From the NCBI GenBank assembly GCA_036389955.1, contig DASVVJ010000057.1:1-16570 (forward strand): a DNA stretch of 16,570 nt, written 5' to 3'. Below are positions 1-6,940 of this stretch, piece after piece. Both the position numbers and the translations under genes were made by a program. Position 1 is the stretch's first letter, and the number at the start of each line of letters is the position of its first letter. Under the pieces are notes generated by a model. That model made no database searches, had not been told where the DNA came from, and saw only the letters and a list, made by a program, of their open reading frames with translations. This stretch comes from DATHBR01 sp036389955. GTDB lineage: Bacteria > Myxococcota > Myxococcia > Myxococcales > Myxococcaceae.

Positions 1-1256
1 GGACCGAGACGAACTTCCTGGGACTCAACCAGCGGCTGGCGATCGACTTTTTGCTGCGGCCGGACACGCTGAGCCTGGGGCAGACGTACATCAACAAGCG
101 GGTGGGGGGCAGCCGCTGGTACTTCGGAGAGACGGCCTCCATCATCCTGGGGCGTGAGAGCGGCCAACCCGAGGGGACCCGGGGCTCGGTGGTGGTGCAG
201 CGTCCGCTGTACTCGCTGTCCACGCCGTGGAGCGTGAGCACCTCGGCGTCGTGGAACGTGGCGACGACACGGGTGTACCGGGGCACCGAGGTCTGGCAAC
301 TGCCGTACCCGGACGGCGAGCCGGTGCCCTTCATCTATGACACGCGCGAGGTGTCCGGAGGGGCGACGTATACACGCTCGTATGGCGAGTACTACAAGAC
401 GAACGTGTCGGGCGGAGTGGAGGCCTACCACCGGAGCTATGCCGCGCCCGAGGAGGCTCCGCTGGATGAGGCGCAGCGTGAGTGGCTGAAGACGAACCAC
501 CTGCCGCGCAGCGAGGACGCCGTCTATGCCGCCTTGTCACTGTCGGCCTTCGAGGCCCGTTACGAGGTGATGCGCGGAGTGGACAGCTACGCGCTCTCGG
601 AGGACTTCCAGATCGGCCACTCGGTGCTGGCGACGGTGCGGTATGCGCCTCCGGTGTTCGCCTTGGCGGCGCACTACGCGGAGCTGGGGGTGGCGGGGCG
701 CTACCGGTGGAAGTGGTTGGACGCGCTGACGACCGTGTCAGCGGGTGGCGCCATCCGCCGGGCGCTGGGGGAGGGAGGCGGGTGGACGAACCGCCGGTGG
801 GCGGCGGAGGTGCAGCAGTTCTCGCCGCGGGTGCTGGGCGGGCGCTTCATGGCGCGCGGACTGCTGGACGTGAACATCGATGATCTGTTCGACCGGGTGC
901 AGCTGCTGGGCGGGGGCAACGGGCTGCGAGGCGCGCGGCAGGATGCGTACTCGGGCAAGCGGCTGCTGCTGGTGAACGTGGAGTACCGCTCGGCGCCGCT
1001 GGTCATCAAGACGCTGCACGTGGGCGGAGTGCTCTTCTACGACGCGGGCTCGGCGTTCGACCGGAGGCCGAAGATGGTGCACTCGGTGGGCGTGGGCATC
1101 CGGTTCCTGTTCCCGCAGTTCAACCTGAACCCGTTCCGGTTCGACTTCGGCTACGTGCTCAACGACACGCTGCCGCCGGTGAGCCAGCGCTTCACCTTCA
1201 GCGCCGGGCAGATCACCGAGTACCGGCCGGACATCCTGGACTCGCCGCTGCGCTGA
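1..1256 (+). CDS. Omp85/BamA-TamA-like outer-membrane beta-barrel protein, 3' part
   Basis: The reading frame is open from base 3 at the window edge to the TGA at 1254-1256 (417 residues visible), so the 5' end lies outside; a TTG at 51 is probably only an internal codon. The visible part is rich in alternating aromatic/hydrophobic strands typical of an outer-membrane barrel. Around visible residues 305-325 there is a Gly-Gly-Gly-Asn-Gly-Leu-Arg-Gly stretch followed by an Asn-Val-Glu-Tyr-Arg strand, matching the conserved L-R-G loop and following strand of the bacterial surface antigen (Omp85, PF01103) barrel. Members insert or export proteins or lipids at the outer membrane. N-terminal POTRA domains, if any, are not in view, so BamA, TamA and a stand-alone barrel cannot be told apart. 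It converges on the hydrolase at 1321-3246 with 64 bases between. Family call is fairly good; the specific role is unknown. Confidence 0.72.
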   Translation, partial: TETNFLGLNQRLAIDFLLRPDTLSLGQTYINKRVGGSRWYFGETASIILGRESGQPEGTRGSVVVQRPLYSLSTPWSVSTSASWNVATTRVYRGTEVWQLPYPDGEPVPFIYDTREVSGGATYTRSYGEYYKTNVSGGVEAYHRSYAAPEEAPLDEAQREWLKTNHLPRSEDAVYAALSLSAFEARYEVMRGVDSYALSEDFQIGHSVLATVRYAPPVFALAAHYAELGVAGRYRWKWLDALTTVSAGGAIRRALGEGGGWTNRRWAAEVQQFSPRVLGGRFMARGLLDVNIDDLFDRVQLLGGGNGLRGARQDAYSGKRLLLVNVEYRSAPLVIKTLHVGGVLFYDAGSAFDRRPKMVHSVGVGIRFLFPQFNLNPFRFDFGYVLNDTLPPVSQRFTFSAGQITEYRPDILDSPLR

Positions 1257-1306
1257 GCCGAGAGGGGGGACGCTGGGTGTAGGCCCCAAGTGCCCCCCCT
1301 CCGGCT
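1256..1306. terminator. Hairpin between convergent genes, likely bidirectional terminator
   Basis: Bases 1256-1269 pair with 1294-1306: five pairs, one bulged A at 1261, then eight pairs including six G:C. The stem continues inward through 1271-1277 with 1285-1292, with a G:U pair and a bulge. It starts on the stop codon of the barrel gene and lies just past the stop of the convergent hydrolase. There is only a short T-poor tail (CTCTTA) on the plus side, so it is not a textbook intrinsic terminator. The position and long stem make a shared transcription end likely. Confidence 0.5.
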
Positions 1307-1320
1307 CTTACCGCCAAGGA

Positions 1321-3246
1321 CTACTTGTCGCCGTTGGCATCCACCAGCGAGTAGTTGTACGCGGCGCGGGCGCCGCCCACCGCCTGAATGAAGCGGTCGT
1401 AGTCCGACGAGGCGATCGTCTGGCAGCCCATCGAGCCGTTATCGTTGCTGCCAGCGCGGTGGAAGAGGATCTCCGTCTGCTTGTAGCCGCGCGCCTTGGC
1501 CGCCTCGCGCTCGGCCTGGGAGATGGTGTTGGACTGGTCCGTGTCCCGGTAGGCCGGCAGGCTGCCCGAGCCGCCCTCGGTGCGCACGTGGTAGCTGGCC
1601 GCACCAATGTAGTTGCCGTTGGGCACCACGCTGTAGTTGCCGGGCCGGATCATCCCAAGGTCACCCCGGCCGTCGCGGTTCGCATCCGGCGCGCGGCCCT
1701 GGTAGCGCGGGTTGGAGTGCGTGGAGCCGCGGAACTCAGCCACGGTGCCGTTGGGCTTGAGCACTACGAACATGTCGTCATAGTTCTTGTTGATGGTGGT
1801 GGGGTGCACCTTGCCGTTGGCGTCCATGCCGCGGATGCCGAGCACCGTGGCCTGGCCGTTGGGGTTCACCTTCCCGCCGTTGGCCCGGACCATGTTGGCG
1901 TAGTACGCGTACTTCTCCTTCATCGACAGGTTGGCCGGGGCAATGGCAATCTTTCCCGGCCGCGGGGGCGCGGGAGCCTCGGCCGCCACCGCCTTCTCCA
2001 GCATCTGCAGCGTGGTGGGGCCCAGCTCGCCCTCATGGCCCTTGGCCGGCTTGAGCTGGCGGTCCTGCTGGAAGCGGGCCACCGCCTCGCGCGTCTTCGG
2101 GCCGAACTTGCCATCCGGGGTCTCAGCGCCCGTGCCGCTCAAGTAGCCCAGCTTCGCCAGCATGTTCTGCGCCTGCTCCACCGCGGGGCCCTCGTGGCCA
2201 ATCTTCAGGTTCTGGCCCTTCTTCACCTGCTCCATGCTGGGAGCCTGGGTGTACTTGCCGTCGAACGCCGCCGGCTGAGCGGGCTGCTGGGTGGGCTTGG
2301 CGGGGGCGGGCTTGGCCGTGCCGTCCATGCCATCGGTGCCGCCCGGGCGCGGAGCCGGAGCGCCGGCCTCCACCGGCTTCTTGCCATCGTTCTTCAGCCA
2401 CGCCAGCGTGGTGGGACCCACCTGGCCTTCCTGGCCCTTGGGCGGGGTGAGCTTGTGGTCACGCTGGAACTGGTCCACCGCGGCGCGCGTCTTCGGGCCG
2501 AACTTGCCGTTGCCGCTCTTCATGTCGGCGTCGGACAGGTAGCCCAGCTTGTGCAACTGCTTCTGCACCAGCTCCACCGCGGGGCCCTCGTGGCCAATCT
2601 TCAGGTTCTGGTTGGGCTTGACCTGGTCGAGGCTGGGGGCAGGGGTGTACTTGCCATCGAACGCGGGGAACTGGGTGGCGGGCTTGTCGGTGCCCACCTG
2701 CTGGCCCGAGCGGGCGATCTTGTCGAAGCGCTCCAGCCCGTACTCGTTCATGATCTTGATCAGCTTGTCCGAGTACTTCGGATCCGTGGCGTAGCCCGCC
2801 TTGTGAATCTCCCGCGCGAACTGCTTGCCATCGCCCGTGTGGTTGAAGGCGGGCTTGTAGCGCGAGTTCTTCAGCAGGAACTTGCCGTGATCATCGAACG
2901 ACTGGGACGGCGAGTCATACTTGCGGAACTTGGCATTCACCGTCACGGTCCGGCCGTTGTAGACCTCCTGGGTGGGCAGGGTGACGCTGCCAGCGGGGCC
3001 GGTGCCCTTGATGCCGAAGAAGTTGTTGGCGTTCTTCGACAGGCCCGAGCGGCCGCGGTCACTCTCCAGCAGGGCCTGCGCCATCGTCACCGAGGCCGGC
3101 ACGCCGGTGTTGCGCTGGCTCTTGATGGCTTCGGCGGCGATCCGGTCCAGGAACGCGTCGCCCGTTTTGGGCAACTCGGTAGCGCTCACGGCGCTGGTAT
3201 TCACTTGCGGAGTACTGGGGGCTCGGGTCGAAACAGAGGTCGTCAT
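1321..3246 (-). CDS. Modular peptidoglycan hydrolase: GH73 glucosaminidase, two PG-binding domains, C-terminal Cys domain
   Basis: 641 residues from the ATG at 3246; a TTG six codons upstream (3264) is possible but neither start has a clear ribosome site. Residues about 30-178 are a GH73/FlgJ-type glucosaminidase with the Ala-Leu-Leu-Glu-Ser motif (E61 the likely catalytic acid) followed by Asn-Asn-Phe-Phe-Gly-Ile-Lys-Gly. Residues about 212-285 and 344-417 are two PF01471 peptidoglycan-binding domains, each with a K-I-G-H-E-G-P-A-V-E start. Pro/Ala-rich linkers separate the parts. Residues about 438-641 form another domain containing an EF-hand-like loop at 568-579 (D-x-D-x-S-x-T-I-S-x-x-E), a second partial loop at 521-529, and F-H(596)...S-M-G-C(608)-Q-T, reminiscent of the L,D-transpeptidase Cys site but not clearly that family. 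No signal peptide or membrane segment is seen, which is odd for a cell-wall enzyme. Expected role is cleavage of glycan strands, either self-remodelling, lysis or attack on prey. Confidence 0.85.
   Translation of the reverse strand: MTTSVSTRAPSTPQVNTSAVSATELPKTGDAFLDRIAAEAIKSQRNTGVPASVTMAQALLESDRGRSGLSKNANNFFGIKGTGPAGSVTLPTQEVYNGRTVTVNAKFRKYDSPSQSFDDHGKFLLKNSRYKPAFNHTGDGKQFAREIHKAGYATDPKYSDKLIKIMNEYGLERFDKIARSGQQVGTDKPATQFPAFDGKYTPAPSLDQVKPNQNLKIGHEGPAVELVQKQLHKLGYLSDADMKSGNGKFGPKTRAAVDQFQRDHKLTPPKGQEGQVGPTTLAWLKNDGKKPVEAGAPAPRPGGTDGMDGTAKPAPAKPTQQPAQPAAFDGKYTQAPSMEQVKKGQNLKIGHEGPAVEQAQNMLAKLGYLSGTGAETPDGKFGPKTREAVARFQQDRQLKPAKGHEGELGPTTLQMLEKAVAAEAPAPPRPGKIAIAPANLSMKEKYAYYANMVRANGGKVNPNGQATVLGIRGMDANGKVHPTTINKNYDDMFVVLKPNGTVAEFRGSTHSNPRYQGRAPDANRDGRGDLGMIRPGNYSVVPNGNYIGAASYHVRTEGGSGSLPAYRDTDQSNTISQAEREAAKARGYKQTEILFHRAGSNDNGSMGCQTIASSDYDRFIQAVGGARAAYNYSLVDANGDK
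2175..2215. repeat. 41-bp perfect direct repeat, copy 1, inside the hydrolase gene
   Basis: This 41-base stretch is identical to 2571-2611, 396 bases (132 codons) away. It encodes the start of the second peptidoglycan-binding domain. A second 25-base identity at 2088-2112 and 2484-2508 has the same 396-base offset, so the whole domain plus linker was duplicated in tandem. Confidence 0.85.
2571..2611. repeat. 41-bp perfect direct repeat, copy 2, inside the hydrolase gene
   Basis: Partner of 2175-2215. It encodes the start of the first peptidoglycan-binding domain. At protein level the duplicated unit begins with F-D-G-K-Y-T (residues 196 and 328) and runs past F-G-P-K-T-R (249 and 381), giving an offset of exactly 132 residues. 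Confidence 0.85.
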
Positions 3247-3460
3247 GAGAGAGGTACCGGGCAAAAAGGGTGGGGGCTTTTCCCATTATCCCAGGATGGT
3301 GCACGGTGTTGCCAGTGGGGCTCCGAATTCGGGGGAACCTGAGTCAGTTCAGGGAGATGAGCGGGCTCAAGGACGCGACTCGTTTTCTCTCAGATCGATA
3401 ACGCGGCACGGATTCGGCACGCGAGCCCCGGGTTGGGTGCGTCGCGGAGGAGCGCGTTTC
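3247..3460. promoter_or_regulatory. Divergent intergenic region between hydrolase and toxin lipoprotein
   Basis: These 214 bases separate two genes read away from each other, so both promoters must lie here. I found no convincing -35/-10 pair; GATAAC at 3397-3402 is -10-like but lacks a partner. The strongest signal is GGAGGAG at 3446-3452, eight bases before the ATG at 3461, which fixes the toxin start. Confidence 0.4.
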
Positions 3461-4717
3461 ATGGGCAGCCGGTGGAGCGCGGTCTTGCTGTTAGTCGTCT
3501 TCGCGAGTGCGTGCGCCACGCCACGAGTGGTGCGCCTGGACATCGGGCAAGGGGAGCCGCTGGAGCACTTGCCGCCCACGATGAGCCGGTCGGTGACGGT
3601 GCGTGGAGCGGACTTCGAGGGGGCGCTGGCGCGGCTGATGTTGGACGAGCCCCTGGTGGTGCACCCTGCCGGGCAAGGCTGGGTGGTGCGTGCCTCCTTC
3701 TCGCCCCCGGCGGGGGACACCTCGTACTGGTTGGGCAAGGCCCTGGGAGGCCCGTGCCGGCCGGGCCAGCCGCGGAACGAGTGTGTGTCCTTGCTGGATG
3801 ACGTGATGGGGCTGAGTTCCACGGAGAAGCTGGCGCTGGGGCTGGGCCTGTCGCTGCAGCCGATGCGGGAGAGCATCGCCCGGGCGCTGGAGGACACGCT
3901 GACGCCCCAATTCTTCGCCGCTGCCATCAGCGCGGGAATGGTGAGCTGGGTTCTGCTCGCTGCCAATCCCGAGCCGGTTTTCACCAAGGTAGCGGCCGTG
4001 GTGGCCGCCGTGATGGTGCTCTACCTGGGAGTGGACGCGTTCCTTGTAGTGGTGAAGGCGTGCCAGGAACTGAAGCGTACCAGCGAGGGAGCAGTCACCT
4101 TCGAGGAAGTGGAAGAGGCAAGTCAGCGCTTCGGGGCTCAGGTGGGGCCGCAGCTGGCGCGCGTCTTCATCCTGGCGCTGACGGTGGTGATCAGCCGGGG
4201 AACGATGAGAGGCGCCACGTCTCTGGCCGGGCGGCTGCCACTGCTACCACGTTTCGCGGAAGCCTCGGCCGTGGGGGCTGCTCAGGTAGGCGTGAACCTG
4301 GCCTCGGTGGGAGAGGTGACCATGGTGGCCGTGGTGGAGGGAAATCTCGTTATCTCCCTGGCGCCCACGGCGGTCGCCATGGCCACCAGAGGAGTAGGTG
4401 GCGAGAGCGAGCACCCGCGTCCAAGCCGTGTCTCTGGGGAGGAACTCGCGAAGCTGCGCCGGGAGTTCGAAGCCATCAAATCGAAGTTCTGGAAGAACGA
4501 AGCAACAATCAACGAACGAGCATACTCACCTGAGAATGTCGCCAGGATGAGAAACGGGAAGCCCCCTATCGGTCCAGATGGTCACCCCATGGAGCTCCAT
4601 CATAAGAAACCGCTCGCAGAGGGAGGCTCCAACGCGTTCGACAATTTGGAGATCCTGACACGCACAGGGCATCGTCTTGGCGACAGTTATAAGAAGAACC
4701 ATCCGAACCTGCCATGA
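3461..4717 (+). CDS. sitA: SitA-like lipoprotein polymorphic toxin with C-terminal HNH nuclease
   Basis: 418 residues. The ATG at 3461 is chosen because GGAGGAG sits eight bases upstream and a signal peptide follows; the frame stays open further upstream but without a start context. Residues 1-17 are a lipoprotein signal with A-S-A-C, so Cys18 would be lipidated. The body (V-V-R-L-D-x-G-Q-G near residue 23, hydrophobic helices around 151-168 and 177-198, F-x-E-V-E-E-A near 214, V-x-I-S-L-A-P near 297) matches my memory of the Myxococcus SitA5-type family (TIGR02269). Those lipoproteins enter sibling cells by TraA/TraB outer-membrane exchange and kill cells lacking the antidote. Residues about 340-418 are an HNH nuclease: M-E-L-H(380)-H(381)-K-K-P-L-A-E-G-G, N395, H404, ending K-K-N-H-P-N-L-P. 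All HNH ligands appear present, so the toxin should be active, cutting DNA or possibly RNA. The stop overlaps the next start (ATGA). G+C falls in the nuclease end. Subfamily number is uncertain. Confidence 0.8.
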   Translation: MGSRWSAVLLLVVFASACATPRVVRLDIGQGEPLEHLPPTMSRSVTVRGADFEGALARLMLDEPLVVHPAGQGWVVRASFSPPAGDTSYWLGKALGGPCRPGQPRNECVSLLDDVMGLSSTEKLALGLGLSLQPMRESIARALEDTLTPQFFAAAISAGMVSWVLLAANPEPVFTKVAAVVAAVMVLYLGVDAFLVVVKACQELKRTSEGAVTFEEVEEASQRFGAQVGPQLARVFILALTVVISRGTMRGATSLAGRLPLLPRFAEASAVGAAQVGVNLASVGEVTMVAVVEGNLVISLAPTAVAMATRGVGGESEHPRPSRVSGEELAKLRREFEAIKSKFWKNEATINERAYSPENVARMRNGKPPIGPDGHPMELHHKKPLAEGGSNAFDNLEILTRTGHRLGDSYKKNHPNLP

Positions 4718-5157
4718 CGTTCGATCAACTCGCTCAGAAATTGGAATCAGTTCCCTCGAAATCCTTCGGGCGCGGAGCGAGCGAGCATGACCTCCAAGCT
4801 GCCAGTGCTCGGCTGCGTGTGAACCTGGTTGGCGGCTATCGGCGCTTCTTGCAGCGCTTCGGCTGGGGAGGAGTCGGGTCCTTCGAACTCTACGGATTGG
4901 GAGTGGACGTTCCGCCCTATCTGCATCTCGTTGCCGTGACGGAGAGCGAACGTACACAGATGCTCCCGGCTCTCCCATTGCATCTGATCCCGATCATGAA
5001 CGATGGGGGTGGCAATCTCTATTGTCTCGACATGGGTAAGGCAGGAGAACCGATGATCGTGTTCTGGGACCATACGGCTGGCGAAGAGCAAGAGCCCCAA
5101 CCTGTGGCTCCGGACTTCGTCTCCTGGATGGAGGAGCGGTTGGAGTCCCTGGATTGA
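4714..5157 (+). CDS. sitI: SUKH (SMI1/KNR4) family immunity protein
   Basis: 147 residues, starting in the ATGA shared with the toxin stop, so translation is probably coupled; no separate ribosome site is visible. The SMI1/KNR4 (SUKH-1) signature is clear: an early G-x-x-E-x-D-L-x-x-A helix, then Y-R-R-F-L-Q-R-F-G-W-G-G (residues 42-53), F-E-L-Y-G-L-G, and I-M-N-D-G-G-G-N-L-Y-C-L-D at 94-106, followed by a W-D-H and a C-terminal W-M-E-E helix. SUKH proteins are common antidotes of polymorphic toxins with HNH-type nuclease tips. The inferred role is to bind and block the HNH domain of the upstream protein in the cytoplasm, protecting the producer and its siblings. No signal peptide or membrane segment is present, which fits that site of action. 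The family call is very firm; the pairing follows from overlap and family association. Confidence 0.9.
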   Translation: MTFDQLAQKLESVPSKSFGRGASEHDLQAASARLRVNLVGGYRRFLQRFGWGGVGSFELYGLGVDVPPYLHLVAVTESERTQMLPALPLHLIPIMNDGGGNLYCLDMGKAGEPMIVFWDHTAGEEQEPQPVAPDFVSWMEERLESLD

Positions 5158-5169
5158 TATGCTCGGCCC

Positions 5170-5475
5170 ATGTGCCGCAACATCAAGCTGCTTCACCACT
5201 TCGAGCCGCCCGCGACCCAGGAGGAGATCCGTGACTCCGCCCTGCAGTACGTGCGCAAGCTGAGCGGGATGCGCGAGCCCTCCCGCGCCAACCGCGCCGC
5301 CTTTGCCCGAGCGGTCGACGAGATCACCGCCAGCGTCAACCGCCTCTTCGATTCGCTCGAGGCGCATGGGCCTCCCCATACGAGGGAGGCCGAGAAGCTC
5401 AAGGCCCTTCAGCGGGGCCTCAAGCGCGAGGAGCAGGTGCGCGCCCGCGTCCTCCGAAACATCAGGGGCTCTTGA
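5170..5475 (+). CDS. DUF2277 family small protein
   Basis: 101 residues starting M-C-R-N-I-K-x-L-H-H-F-E-P-P-A-T, which is the hallmark N-terminus of DUF2277, followed by the usual A-L-Q-Y-V-R-K-x-S-G and A-F-x-R-A-V-D-E-I helices. Length is near the family norm. The function is not known to me. It starts 12 bases after the immunity gene and may be co-transcribed with the toxin cassette, but the family is widespread and not toxin-linked, so the adjacency is probably incidental. Its last 14 bases overlap the end of the convergent cytochrome gene. The C-terminal Arg/Lys-rich stretch is charged and likely helical. Confidence 0.85.
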   Translation: MCRNIKLLHHFEPPATQEEIRDSALQYVRKLSGMREPSRANRAAFARAVDEITASVNRLFDSLEAHGPPHTREAEKLKALQRGLKREEQVRARVLRNIRGS

Positions 5476-6016
5476 CCGTGTGACAGTTGTTGCAGCCGAA
5501 GGCGCCCGGCTGCGGGTTCTTCGGGTCATACTCCGGGATGTCCAGCAGCGCGGCCATCTGCGGCTTCACCTTCTGGCTCATGAAGGCCATGAACTCGGGC
5601 TCGTCCTTCGCCAGCGCCCCCCAGCCCTCCTGGGTGGACGGCAGCTCGCGCAGCCCCGGGTTGGGCATCTCGAAGCCGCGGTCCTTCGCGTCCTGGCCAT
5701 GGCACGTCTTGCAGTTGAACTCGGCGAACTTCTTCGCATCGAAGGAACGGAACAGCTCCTTCATCTGCGGCATGACGACGGAGGCCATGTACTGGCCACG
5801 CTGCTGCTTGGTCATGTCTACCCAGCGCACCGACGGAGCCCCTCCGGGATCAGCGGCTGGCCCCTGAACTGCGGGCCCGGTGGCGGGAGCCTGCGCCGGA
5901 GAGGCGGCGTGCTCGGTGCCGGGAGCCGCGGTGGCCTGGCTCTGACTCGCGCAGGACAGCGCGCTGGCACCAGCCAGACCCATGACGGTGAGGAGGAACA
6001 GCGGACGATTCTTCAC
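5462..6016 (-). CDS. Diheme c-type cytochrome-like lipoprotein
   Basis: 184 residues from a GTG at 6016, supported by AAGGAG six bases upstream. Residues 1-21 are an export signal ending A-L-S-C (Cys22), an acceptable though imperfect lipobox. An Ala/Pro-rich linker (about 25-62) would tether the domain to a membrane. The folded part has two C-x-x-C-H heme sites, C-K-T-C-H at 102-106 and C-N-N-C-H at 175-179, with Met residues between that could be axial ligands. Such proteins carry electrons in the periplasm; the partner is not evident here. It follows the UPF0489 gene by 36 bases on the same strand, so they may form an operon, and it ends in a 14-base overlap with the opposite-strand DUF2277 gene. 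Confidence 0.82.
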   Translation of the reverse strand: MKNRPLFLLTVMGLAGASALSCASQSQATAAPGTEHAASPAQAPATGPAVQGPAADPGGAPSVRWVDMTKQQRGQYMASVVMPQMKELFRSFDAKKFAEFNCKTCHGQDAKDRGFEMPNPGLRELPSTQEGWGALAKDEPEFMAFMSQKVKPQMAALLDIPEYDPKNPQPGAFGCNNCHTVKSP

Positions 6017-6022
6017 GGGAAA

Positions 6023-6028
6023 CTCCTT
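6023..6028 (-). promoter_or_regulatory. Ribosome binding site fixing the GTG start of the cytochrome lipoprotein
   Basis: Read on the minus strand this is AAGGAG, six bases before the GTG at 6016-6014. It is the reason for choosing a GTG start, and the signal peptide begins exactly there. Confidence 0.75.
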
Positions 6029-6052
6029 GTCTGCGTCGGGAAAACACGGCGG

Positions 6053-6823
6053 TCACGGCGGCTCGGCATGGAGCAGCTCGCGGAACAGCACCTCTGCCAC
6101 GTCGCGGAATAACTCACCAGAGGCCAGCAGCCCACCACAGTGGTGAGGCTCTCGCGCCAGCGTGAGCGCCACGGCCTTGCTCAGCACGGACTCCCAGAAA
6201 GGCCCGGAGCCTTCGGGCATGAGGAACTCGCGGATGACACTCCGCGGCCAGGGCAGCACCGTCGTCGGATCCGCGTCGCTCGGTGAGGTGAAGCAGTCCA
6301 GGTCCACGTCCAGCAGCACCCGCTCCGCGCGCTCCAGCACCTCGCGCACCCGGTCTCCCGGCGCGGGAGCTCCAAAGGCCTCGGCCGCCCGATCCACCGT
6401 GGGCACCGCCACCAACTGGTGCGCACGGCCGCGCGTGTCCGTGTAGACCTGTCCCTCGAACGAGCCCCGGGGACGGGCCCGGGCGATGAAGAGCGCGTCT
6501 CCCACCAGCCCCGCCTCCATGGCCGCCAGGATGTGGTCGTAGTTGCGCACATCCAGTTCCCACCGCGCGTGCTCATCCAGGGCGCGCATTCCCGCGCTCC
6601 GGTCCGGCACGGCCGCAGGCTGCCGGGGCGGCACCACGTCCAGGTGCCGGTCCAGCGTCACCAGCAGCGCCGCAGGCCCCGCCTCGCCCAGCGCACAGGC
6701 CCAGCAGGGCAGGGCGAGCCGGTGCGGATCGAAGACATACGCATCCGAGGGCCCCCGGCCGCCCCCGAGCAACAGCCGGATGACGCCAGCCAGGCGCAGG
6801 TGGTGCGGCGCTTCAAGGTCCAT
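6053..6823 (-). CDS. UPF0489 family protein with ureohydrolase-like metal motifs
   Basis: 256 residues from the ATG at 6823, with GGGAGG eleven bases upstream. It resembles the UPF0489 (C5orf22-like) family, which I place near the arginase/agmatinase fold. The evidence for a metal site is T-L-D(58)-R-H(60)-L-D(62), equal to the D-x-H-x-D of ureohydrolases, and L-D(172)-V-D(174)-L-D(176)-C-F, equal to their D-x-D region; N-Y-D-H at 94-97 and E-P-H-H at 225-228 are further candidates. The substrate is unknown, and arginase or deacetylase activity is not claimed. There is no signal peptide, so it should be cytoplasmic. It is divergent from the S9 peptidase and upstream of the cytochrome lipoprotein. 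The frame runs far upstream of 6823, but that part is antisense to the peptidase gene. Confidence 0.78.
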   Translation of the reverse strand: MDLEAPHHLRLAGVIRLLLGGGRGPSDAYVFDPHRLALPCWACALGEAGPAALLVTLDRHLDVVPPRQPAAVPDRSAGMRALDEHARWELDVRNYDHILAAMEAGLVGDALFIARARPRGSFEGQVYTDTRGRAHQLVAVPTVDRAAEAFGAPAPGDRVREVLERAERVLLDVDLDCFTSPSDADPTTVLPWPRSVIREFLMPEGSGPFWESVLSKAVALTLAREPHHCGGLLASGELFRDVAEVLFRELLHAEPP

Positions 6824-6940
6824 CTGGGGAATAACCTCCCAAGTCCGTGCTTTACCGCCCGATGCGTGAGGCCGGAGTGTAGGCTTCGCGCCCCTTCCGA
6901 TGTCGAAAGGAGAGGTGCCCGTTGCGGGCGCCAGCATCGC
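6824..6940. promoter_or_regulatory. Divergent intergenic region between UPF0489 gene and S9 peptidase
   Basis: 117 bases holding promoters for both directions; no consensus -35/-10 pair is convincing. A purine-rich AGGAGAGG at 6908-6915 lies 25 bases before the peptidase ATG. Between them is a GCCCG-TTG-CGGGC hairpin at 6917-6929, which could fold out and bring the site to about 12 bases from the start. Confidence 0.35.

Noticed and set aside
1459..3342. Open frame of 627 codons opposite the peptidoglycan hydrolase
   Set aside because: Low-complexity Leu/Gly/Ala/Arg/His translation, fully antisense to a gene with recognisable domains.
2972..3460. Upstream extension of the toxin reading frame
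   Set aside because: It overlaps the divergent hydrolase gene, has no ribosome site, and would bury the lipoprotein signal sequence inside the protein.
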